Of a stretch of 28,069 bases of DNA, positions 14,543-20,546 are shown piece after piece. Origin of the DNA: JALOOE01 sp964423545 (GTDB taxonomy: Bacteria; Chloroflexota; Anaerolineae; CG2-30-64-16); assembly GCA_964423545.1 (NCBI GenBank), contig CAYRFV010000041.1, positions 1-28,069 on the forward strand, written 5' to 3'. Position 1 is the stretch's first letter. Each line of letters begins with the position of its first letter. A program made the position numbers and the translations under genes. The notes under the pieces were generated by a model that ran no database searches, was not told the origin of the DNA, and worked only from the letters and a program-made list of their open reading frames with translations.

Positions 14543-15310
14543 TCACCCTGCCGTGAACTGGCCGTAATAGAGGACGGTGTCGTAGTCGATAGCGAACATG
14601 CCGTCCACCTGGTGGGCGTCGAACAGGCGACGCAGCGCCGCCAGCATCGGCCCATAGCCTGGATGGTCCGGCTCGGGCGCATAGGAGGCAGACAGGAACC
14701 GGCCCCGCAGGCCGTCGAAGTCGAACACCTGCCGGTTGGCGAACCGGGCCTGGCGATAGCCGCCCGGGCCGTAGAACCGCTCGAAGTCGCTTGGGCCGAG
14801 ATTGGTGTGCGCGACCTCCTGGTAGTCGGTGCTGTGCTCGCGGATGAACTGCTCGTAGTCCGCCTGAAAGCTGCCGGCCGAGGCGGCGCGCGAGTTCCAG
14901 AGCAGCACGACCCAGCCGCCCGGCCTGAGGATGCGCTCGAACTCGCGGCGTGCGGCCGCGCGGTCGAACCAGTGAAACGCCTGGCCGGCCGTGACGAAGT
15001 CGACGCTCCGGTCGGGCAGGGTGGTCTGCTCCGCGGTCGCGGGCACGCTGGTGAAGCCCGCAAAGCCGGCCAGCAGCCGTTCGCCCGCTGCGCGCATCTC
15101 GCGATTGGGTTCGACGCCGTAGACGCGCTGGCCGCGCTCCAGGAACAGGCGGGTCAGGATGCCCGTGCCGGAACCGATGTCGGCGATCACCGAGGCGGGC
15201 GTCAGGCCGCACTCGGCGGCCAGCAGGTCGAGCACCGCGGGGGGATAGCCGGGTCGATACTTGATATAATTATCGACTCGGCCGGAGAAACGTTCGGTGG
15301 GTGTAGGCAT
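14543..15310 (-). CDS. Class I SAM-dependent methyltransferase (Methyltransf_11 type)
   Basis: The 255-residue protein starts MPTPTERFSGRVDNYIKYRP, the common N-terminus of UbiE/TehB-like methyltransferases. VIADIGSGTGILT is motif I, GVEPNREM carries the ribose-binding acid, and PDRSVDFVTAGQAFHWFD matches the family's post-motif. RILRPGGWVVLLWN ends the core. Close relatives of this type are mostly small-molecule methyltransferases of unknown target. The ATG at 15310 has GAGGGA upstream; an in-frame ATG at 15346 is less likely. The RNB ribonuclease gene starts 2 nt after its stop, so both are probably translated together. Upstream lies the 33-bp palindromic array, separating it from the divergent UroD-like gene. 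Confidence 0.88.
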   Translation of the reverse strand: MPTPTERFSGRVDNYIKYRPGYPPAVLDLLAAECGLTPASVIADIGSGTGILTRLFLERGQRVYGVEPNREMRAAGERLLAGFAGFTSVPATAEQTTLPDRSVDFVTAGQAFHWFDRAAARREFERILRPGGWVVLLWNSRAASAGSFQADYEQFIREHSTDYQEVAHTNLGPSDFERFYGPGGYRQARFANRQVFDFDGLRGRFLSASYAPEPDHPGYGPMLAALRRLFDAHQVDGMFAIDYDTVLYYGQFTAG

Positions 15311-15399
15311 GGCGTCCCTCGCTCCATCCGGAATGCACAGGAACACGCAGGGCGCGGCGGCGGGGCAGAGCCCCCTGTGCCGGCTCCGACCGTCCGTCC

Positions 15400-15579
15400 C
15401 GCAATCCAGCGGATTGCGCCACGCACCTGTACCGCAATCCTCCGGATTGCGCCGTCCGTCTCACCATCCAGCGGATTGCGCCACGCGCCTGCACCGCAAT
15501 CCAGCGGATTGCGCCACGCGCCTGCACCGCAATCCAGCGGATTGCGCCACGCGCCTGTACCGCAATCCTCTGGATTGCG
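15400..15579. repeat. Palindromic tandem repeat, about 33-bp period, six copies
   Basis: Copies of CGCAATCC-(3 nt)-GGATTGCG lie at 15400-15418, 15433-15451, 15495-15513, 15528-15546 and 15561-15579. A copy at 15463-15480 has a damaged left arm (CCATCC). Loops are AGC, TCC, AGC, AGC and TCT. The 14-nt spacers are nearly identical (CCACGCGCCTGCAC and close variants). CCGTCCGTC precedes copies one and three, which suggests a larger duplication of about 62 bp. Near-constant spacers exclude a CRISPR. The stem differs from that of the 8172-8280 array by one compensated base pair. The array fills most of the 452-bp space between two divergent genes; the rest of that space holds only the promoter described next. 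Confidence 0.9.
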
Positions 15580-15698
15580 CCCACCGGGGCGACGACACGC
15601 CGGCGGCTTGTGTTACGCTGCCGGCCAGCGCGCCGCGCGCGGCACGAAGCGCTGTGCGTACATTAAGCGAGAATCGACCGGATGGCAAGTTCCGGCGG

Positions 15699-15729
15699 AT
15701 TGTACGTTGCGGGAAACGTGCGGTACAAT
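15699..15729 (+). promoter_or_regulatory. Promoter of the UroD-like gene pair with overlapping inverted repeat
   Basis: TTGTAC (15700-15705) and TACAAT (15724-15729), 18 bp apart, form a plausible sigma-70 promoter 34 nt before the ATG at 15763. The outer ends are a perfect 7-bp inverted repeat, ATTGTAC (15699-15705) and GTACAAT (15723-15729), with an inner ACGTT...AACGT pair. The dyad covers both promoter boxes, a good place for a repressor, but part of the symmetry could arise by chance from the promoter consensus. Confidence 0.55.
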
Positions 15730-15762
15730 AGCGGCGCTGTCCAATCCACTGCGAGAGGCTTT

Positions 15763-16905
15763 ATGCACCGCCGCGACCGCCTGATGGCGACCCTGCACGG
15801 CCGGCCTGTCGACCGCCCGGCCGTCTCCTTCTACGAGATCAACGGCCTGGACGAGCGGGCCGGCGACCCCGATCCGTTCAACATCTACTCGCACCCGTCG
15901 TGGGCGCCGCTGATCGCGCTGGCGCGCGAGAGGAGCGACCGCATCGTGATGCGGCCCGCGCGTCTGCGCGATGCGCCGGCCGACCCGCTCGCGGCGCTGA
16001 CGACGACCGAGATATGGTGCAAGGACGGCGCGCGCTACACCCGGCGTACGATCCGGCATGGCCGCCAGGTCTTCACCGCCACCGATCGCCGCGATCCCGA
16101 CGTGAACACGACCTGGCGCATCGAGCACTTCCTGAAGGGGCCGGAGGACCTCCGGGCGTGGCTGGAGCTGCCGGCGCCGCACCATGGCGGCGAGCCTGAC
16201 ACGGCAGGCGTGCTGGCGGCCGAGGCCGCGCTGGGCGACAGCGGCATCGTCATGCTCGACACGGCCGACCCGCTGTGCCTCGCCGCGGACCTCTTCTCGA
16301 TGGCCGACTACACCGTGGCCGCCGCGACCGAACCGGCGCTCTTCCACCGGCTCCTGGACCGTTTTGCGGCCGTCTTGTGGCCCCGGACCGAGGCGGTTGC
16401 GGCCGCGCTGCCCGGCCGGCTCTGGCGCATCTACGGGCCGGAGTACGCGTCCGCGCCCTATCTCCACCCGAGGTTCTTCCGGGAGTACGTGGTCCGCTAT
16501 GACGCGCCGCTGGTGCAGGCGATTCGGCGCACGGGCGGATTTGCGCGGCTGCACTGCCACGGACGGCTCAGGGGCATCCTGGACGACATCGCCGCCACCG
16601 GCTGCGACGGCCTCGACCCGATCGAACCGCCGCCGCAGGGAGACGTCGAGCTGTGGGAGGTGCGCCAGCGGCATGGCCGGCAGATGGTGCTCTTCGGCAA
16701 CCTGGAGGCCAGCGACCTGGAGAACCTGCCCACCCCCCTGTTCGAGGCGCGCATCCGCCGCGCGCTGGCTGAGGGGACGGCAGGCGAAGGCCGCGGCTTC
16801 GTGTTGATGCCTTCCGCTTGTCCCTATGGCCGCGTGCTCTCGCCGCTGGCGCTGGCCAACTATCGGAAGATGATCGACGTGGTGGAGGAAATGCCTGGCG
16901 GGTGA
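15763..16905 (+). CDS. UroD/MtaA-superfamily protein, paralogue B
   Basis: The 380-residue protein begins MHRRDRLMATLHGRPVDRPA, the N-terminal pattern of the uroporphyrinogen decarboxylase superfamily. It lacks the UroD RQAGR motif. The active-site segment reads RLHCHGRLRGILDDIAATGCDGLDP (His264, Cys265, His266), then EPPPQGD; this is closest of the three paralogues to the HxC-type metal site of corrinoid methyltransferases. It ends VLSPLALANYRKMIDVVEEM, a usual family tail. GAGAGG lies 5-10 nt before the ATG, and a promoter precedes it. No corrinoid-protein gene is seen nearby, so methyl transfer is a family-based guess. Confidence 0.85.
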   Translation: MHRRDRLMATLHGRPVDRPAVSFYEINGLDERAGDPDPFNIYSHPSWAPLIALARERSDRIVMRPARLRDAPADPLAALTTTEIWCKDGARYTRRTIRHGRQVFTATDRRDPDVNTTWRIEHFLKGPEDLRAWLELPAPHHGGEPDTAGVLAAEAALGDSGIVMLDTADPLCLAADLFSMADYTVAAATEPALFHRLLDRFAAVLWPRTEAVAAALPGRLWRIYGPEYASAPYLHPRFFREYVVRYDAPLVQAIRRTGGFARLHCHGRLRGILDDIAATGCDGLDPIEPPPQGDVELWEVRQRHGRQMVLFGNLEASDLENLPTPLFEARIRRALAEGTAGEGRGFVLMPSACPYGRVLSPLALANYRKMIDVVEEMPGG

Positions 16906-17009
16906 CGCGCGGTCCGCGCAGAGATCGCGCACGCAGGCTGCTCGCGCCTCACCCGTCGCGCAGCGCGGCGGTCTCGTCAAAGCCAACCGTCGCACCCTGG
17001 AGGTCACTC

Positions 17010-18101
17010 GTGACACACAGAGCGGGCGCCCTGGCCTGGAAGCCGGATTGGCCCCAGGCGCAGGCCAACTGGATCAAGTGGTGGCGTCGGGAGGGGATGG
17101 TGATCGCACTGCACCCGGCGCGGCAGGCGCCGGTCGCACCGATCGCTGCGCCGCCTCCGCCCGCCGCGCTGGAGCAGCGCTGGCTCGACCCGGCGTATCG
17201 TGCGGCGCGCACCGAGTACGAGATGGCGACTCACGCCTTCCTGGCCGAAGGGCTGCCGATCTTCGACACCAACATCGGGCCGGGCAGTCTCGGCCTCTTC
17301 CTGGGCGCGATCGGCCGCCTTGACGAAACGACCGTCTGGTATGAGCCGTGCATCGATGACCCTGACGCCTGCGAACCGCTTCGGTTCGAGCCGGCGGGCA
17401 ACCTCTGGTTCGACCGCCACATGGCGCTGATCGAGACCGGGCTGGCGCGCGCCCGCGGACGCTACCTGGTGGGCATCCCCGACCTGATCGAGGGCCTCGA
17501 CACGCTGGCCGCGCTGCGCGGAGACATGGCGCTGCTCTACGACCTGAAGGAGCGGCCCGGCTGGGTGCTTGACCGGCTGGCCGAGATCAATCGGGCCTAT
17601 TTCCAGGCCTTCGACCTGATGTTCGAACGGGTGCGGGATGCCGCAGGCGGCAATGTCTTCGCCGCATTCCGCATCTGGGGGCCTGGCAAGACTGCCAAGC
17701 TCCAGTGCGACTTCTCGGCCAACATCTCGGCGCGCATGTTCCGCACCTTCGTCTCTCCCTTCCTTGCGGAGCAGTGCGCCTGGCTGGATTACTCGCTGTA
17801 CCATCTGGACGGCACCACCGCGCTCCAGCAGCTCGACCCCCTTCTGGAGATCCACGCGTTGAACGCGATCGAGTGGACGCCCCAGGCGGGGCGGCCCGGC
17901 GGCGGAGCGCCAGAGTGGTACGAGCTGTATCGGCGCATCCTGGCGGGAGGCAAAGGGGTGCAGGCCGTGGGGGTGGGCCTCGACGAGGTGATCCCCCTGC
18001 TCGACGCCGTGGGGCCAGCCGGGATGTGCATCCTGACCACCGGCAGCTACGGCGAAGCGGAGGCCGAGCGGCTGCTGCGCGCGCTGGAGCCGTACCGCTG
18101 A
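17010..18101 (+). CDS. UroD/MtaA-superfamily protein, paralogue C
   Basis: The 363-residue product has the TIM-barrel pattern of the uroporphyrinogen decarboxylase superfamily, most clearly in IPDLIEGLDTLAALRGDMALLYDL and in the C-terminal half. The metal-site region reads YHLDGTTALQQLDPLL (His265, Asp267), followed by IEWTPQAG. It therefore has neither the HxC motif nor the paralogue-B HCH, and recalls uncharacterised members often found beside carbohydrate-transport loci. The start is a GTG at 17010, with GGAGG seven nt upstream; the frame is open further to 16818 but overlaps the preceding gene. The 104 nt between the two paralogues hold no other feature. Confidence 0.8.
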   Translation: MTHRAGALAWKPDWPQAQANWIKWWRREGMVIALHPARQAPVAPIAAPPPPAALEQRWLDPAYRAARTEYEMATHAFLAEGLPIFDTNIGPGSLGLFLGAIGRLDETTVWYEPCIDDPDACEPLRFEPAGNLWFDRHMALIETGLARARGRYLVGIPDLIEGLDTLAALRGDMALLYDLKERPGWVLDRLAEINRAYFQAFDLMFERVRDAAGGNVFAAFRIWGPGKTAKLQCDFSANISARMFRTFVSPFLAEQCAWLDYSLYHLDGTTALQQLDPLLEIHALNAIEWTPQAGRPGGGAPEWYELYRRILAGGKGVQAVGVGLDEVIPLLDAVGPAGMCILTTGSYGEAEAERLLRALEPYR

Positions 18102-18141
18102 GGTCGCGGCCGCAGACAGCCTGCCGCGCCGGCGCCCTTGG

Positions 18142-18184
18142 CGCCCAACCGACTGGCAGGCCTGCCGCCCAACCGACTGGCAGG
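18142..18184. repeat. 24-bp-period direct repeat
   Basis: CGCCCAACCGACTGGCAGG occurs at 18142-18160 and again at 18166-18184, in the space between paralogue C and the acetyltransferase. The 106-nt gap holds nothing else recognisable except the GGAGAG ribosome site of the next gene. Confidence 0.85.
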
Positions 18185-18207
18185 ACGAAGAATGATCGGA
18201 GAGACCG

Positions 18208-18795
18208 ATGGCTGACACTGGCGCTGAAGCTGGAATACCCCAAGCGGGGCCGCGCGACGAGCTCCCCAACCTCACGGTGAACATGGTGCGCCCCACCCTC
18301 GATGCGCTGCCCGTCTATCCGCTCCCGGAAGGTTTCGCGCTGCGCACCTATCGGCCGGGCGACGAGCAGGCGTGGGTCGACATTCACGTCGACGCGGATC
18401 GCTGGAATCGGATTACGCTGGAGACGTTCTGGAAGGAGTTCGGCGCAGATCCGGCGCCGCTGGCCGGCCGGCAGTTCTACCTCTGCGACGCCGCGGGGCT
18501 GCCCGTCGGCACGGCGACCGGCTGGTTCAACCACGACTACTATGGCGCGGCGTGGGGCCGTATCCACTGGGTGGCGCTGCGGCCGTCGCATCATGGCCGC
18601 GGCCTTTCGCGGCCGCTGCTTGCCGCCGCGTGCTGGCGCATGCGTGAGCTGGGCCACGACAAAGCGTACCTGGTGACCTCGACCGCGCGCATCCCGGCCA
18701 TCAATCTTTATCGGAGCTTCGGCTTCGAACCGGAGATCCGCTGCCCGCAGGATGAAGCCGCCTGGCGCCTGGTGCGCCCCTTCTTCAAGGAGTAG
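18208..18795 (+). CDS. GNAT-family N-acetyltransferase
   Basis: The 195-residue protein has a GNAT fold. FALRTYRPGDEQAWVDIH is the first strand and helix. IHWVALRPSHHGRGLSRPLL is motif A, with HHGRGL in place of the canonical Q/RxxGxG/A acetyl-CoA loop. VTSTARIPAINLYRSFGFEPE is the closing motif B with the usual NLYRSFGF. It should transfer an acyl group from acetyl-CoA to an amine of a small molecule or protein; the substrate is unknown. The ATG at 18208 follows GGAGAG. It sits between the UroD-like pair and the LacI regulator, and its stop is 20 nt before the regulator's -35 box. Confidence 0.87.
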   Translation: MADTGAEAGIPQAGPRDELPNLTVNMVRPTLDALPVYPLPEGFALRTYRPGDEQAWVDIHVDADRWNRITLETFWKEFGADPAPLAGRQFYLCDAAGLPVGTATGWFNHDYYGAAWGRIHWVALRPSHHGRGLSRPLLAAACWRMRELGHDKAYLVTSTARIPAINLYRSFGFEPEIRCPQDEAAWRLVRPFFKE

Positions 18796-18814
18796 CAGAC
18801 GCACATTTCGACGC

Positions 18815-18843
18815 TTGACATCCTTTCCATGCGGTGATATAGT
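18815..18843 (+). promoter_or_regulatory. Strong sigma-70-type promoter of the LacI-led operon
   Basis: TTGACA (18815-18820) and TATAGT (18838-18843) lie 17 bp apart, close to the ideal bacterial consensus and the best promoter in the window. Transcription would begin near 18850, at the operator described next, giving a leader of about 58 nt before the ATG at 18908. Confidence 0.8.
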
Positions 18844-18846
18844 CCT

Positions 18847-18870
18847 GGAAACGTTACCGGCACCGTTTGC
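18847..18870. promoter_or_regulatory. Candidate LacI-family operator
   Basis: The segment starts GGAAACGTTACCGG and ends CACCGTTTGC. AAACG (18849-18853) and CGTTT (18864-18868) form inverted half-sites, and the AACGTT core is typical of LacI-family operators. It sits at the expected transcription start, where a bound repressor would block RNA polymerase. Autoregulation by the downstream LacI protein is inferred. Confidence 0.55.
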
Positions 18871-18907
18871 AGCGGTGTTTCGCACCTGGGTCGGCTGTGG
18901 AGTCCAC

Positions 18908-19936
18908 ATGACTGCCAGCATTCGCGATGTCGCCCAACGCGCCGGCGTCTCCATCAGCACCGCGTCCCGAGCGCTGAACAACAAACCCGATGTGAACCAA
19001 GAGGTGCGCCTGCGCGTCCTGGAAGCGGCCGGGGCGTTGAATTACACTGCCAACATACACGCCCGGGTGTTGGGCGGAGGCCGAAGCTGCACCCTGGGCC
19101 TGATCATCGTCAACAGTGCGGATCCCTTCTTCACGAGCATTGCGCGCGGGGTCTCCGATACGGCGACCACCCACGACTACAGCATCATGGTCTGGAACAC
19201 GGATGAAGCCGCCGAACAGGAGCACCGGGCGCACCACATGCTGCGCGAGCGGCGGGTCGATGGCGCCTTGATCGCCTCGGTGCAGAGCGGCGAGACCCCG
19301 CTGCGGTGGCTGGCCGGCGAAGGGCTGCCGATCGTGCTTCTCAATCGGCGTCTCGATGGCCTCGCAACAGACTGCGTCATCTCCGACTATCGCAGCGGAG
19401 CTTATGACGCCACCATGCACCTGGTCCGGCTGGGACATCGCCGCATTGCACACTTGACACACTCTGAGGATCGCTATAGCGTCCGCGAACGCATGATCGG
19501 CTACCGATCTGCCCTGGATGCCGCCGGGATTGAGGCGGACCCCGACCTCGTCCTGGGGTGCGCTGCCGGCGGCATTGCGGGCGCCCACAAGATCGTGATG
19601 GAGAAACTGCCCGCCCTCAAGCCACGACCCACGGCGATCCTCGTCTACAACGATCACTGGACAATCGGCGTCCTCAGGGCGCTGCACGAGCTGGGGCTGC
19701 GCGTGCCCGCTGACATCTCGCTGGTGGGTTACGATGACATGGAGTTCAGCCGCTTTCTGACGCCGCCCCTGAGCACCGTAGCGCAGGACCCCTACGAGAT
19801 CGGTCGGCAGGGCACGGAGCTCTTGATCGAACGCCTATGCAACACTGGGGAGTCCCTGACCCCTCGCCAGGTTATCCTGAAGCCACAACTGCGCATTCGT
19901 GAGTCCACGGCGCCGCCGGGAATGACCCATGACTGA
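18908..19936 (+). CDS. LacI-family transcriptional regulator
   Basis: The 342-residue protein starts MTASIRDVAQRAGVSISTAS, a canonical LacI helix-turn-helix (residues about 5-25), with the hinge helix at ANIHARVLGGGRS. The periplasmic-binding-protein-like sensor domain follows: LGLIIVNSADPFF, DGALIASV, VVxxDY-like VISDYRSGAYDAT, HRRIAHLT, TAILVYNDHWTIGVLRAL and DISLVGYDDMEFSRFLTPPLSTV are all standard. It should bind a sugar or related ligand and repress or activate the operon that follows. The ATG at 18908 is chosen because it gives the usual short N-terminus. Its 3' end overlaps the next gene by 8 bp, so both are on one transcript. Confidence 0.92.
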   Translation: MTASIRDVAQRAGVSISTASRALNNKPDVNQEVRLRVLEAAGALNYTANIHARVLGGGRSCTLGLIIVNSADPFFTSIARGVSDTATTHDYSIMVWNTDEAAEQEHRAHHMLRERRVDGALIASVQSGETPLRWLAGEGLPIVLLNRRLDGLATDCVISDYRSGAYDATMHLVRLGHRRIAHLTHSEDRYSVRERMIGYRSALDAAGIEADPDLVLGCAAGGIAGAHKIVMEKLPALKPRPTAILVYNDHWTIGVLRALHELGLRVPADISLVGYDDMEFSRFLTPPLSTVAQDPYEIGRQGTELLIERLCNTGESLTPRQVILKPQLRIRESTAPPGMTHD

Positions 19937-20480
19937 AGCAACACTGCGCCCAGCGTTCACCACCGTCTCGCTTTACAACGATCCGAGCGGCCTGCTCTCG
20001 TTCTGGTATGCCTCGGAGTGGCGGCTCGACGTTGCGTCGACCGATCTGCCGGCCATCACCCTGACGCCTCAACCGGATGATCCCGAGTCGCACATCGCTA
20101 TCACCGTCCGGGACTTGGGCGCGCCGCTGGCAGCCAGGGAGCGATCCGCCATCCTGGAGGGAGTTCGCAAGGGTCTGGCGAAGCTCGATGGATGCATCAT
20201 CGAGTCGCTGGCCGAGCTGAACCTGGAGGGACGCTGGGGGGTCGAGTGGCGCTGCACCTTCCTGGTCGATAGCCGGCGCTGCCAGCGCCGGGCCAGGATC
20301 TTCTTCAGCGACCGCTACCAGTACGCCGTAGTCTTGCAGGGATCGAACGAGGAGCGTTATGCGTACTGGCAGGGGATGTTCGAGTGGACGATGCTCACCG
20401 TGGGTACGGCGCCTTTTTCGCTCAAGGGCTGGCTGGTGACTGCGGGAGAGCCATCGAAAGGAGGCGTCCAGACGGATTGA
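19929..20480 (+). CDS. DcrB/PsbP-like small protein, function unknown
   Basis: The 183-residue protein overlaps the LacI stop by 8 bp. SLYNDPSGLLSFWYASEWRL resembles the start of DcrB/PsbP-like domains (YxDPxxxFSFxYPxxW), and a beta-rich core continues with ITVRDLGAPL, WGVEWRCTFLV, RARIFFSDRYQYAVVLQG and FEWTMLTV. There is no signal peptide, so it is predicted cytoplasmic, unlike most DcrB proteins. The link to the transport operon is by position only. It could be a small stress or ligand-handling protein; I do not assign a reaction. Confidence 0.65.
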   Translation: MTEATLRPAFTTVSLYNDPSGLLSFWYASEWRLDVASTDLPAITLTPQPDDPESHIAITVRDLGAPLAARERSAILEGVRKGLAKLDGCIIESLAELNLEGRWGVEWRCTFLVDSRRCQRRARIFFSDRYQYAVVLQGSNEERYAYWQGMFEWTMLTVGTAPFSLKGWLVTAGEPSKGGVQTD

Positions 20481-20520
20481 ACAGGTTCGCGGATACGCAG
20501 TCCACGATTGTCCCGAGTTC

Positions 20521-20546
20521 AGGGGAGCTTCAAGGAGGAGCTTCAA
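20521..20546. repeat. 13-bp imperfect tandem duplication carrying the ribosome-binding site
   Basis: AGGGGAGCTTCAA (20521-20533) is followed by GGAGGAGCTTCAA (20534-20546), with two mismatches. Both copies contain a Shine-Dalgarno-like GGAG, and the second leads directly into the ATG of the solute-binding protein. The duplication makes two ribosome sites in tandem. Confidence 0.75.

Noticed and set aside
12834..14567. 577-residue open frame on the plus strand
   Set aside because: It is antisense to the RNB gene, rich in Arg/His/Gly, and shows no domain.
12651..15212. A single 853-residue protein covering the RNB gene and upstream DNA
   Set aside because: The first 220 or so residues are an Arg-rich shadow of the methyltransferase, which has clear motifs in another frame of the same strand.
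15400..15579. Possible CRISPR array (palindromic repeats with 14-nt spacers)
   Set aside because: Spacers are nearly identical and far too short, there are no cas genes, and the unit is a plain tandem palindrome.
15270..15731. Repeat-peptide ORFs over the 33-bp array on both strands
   Set aside because: A 33-bp unit keeps any frame open, and the repeats read equally well in several frames; no start signal or domain.
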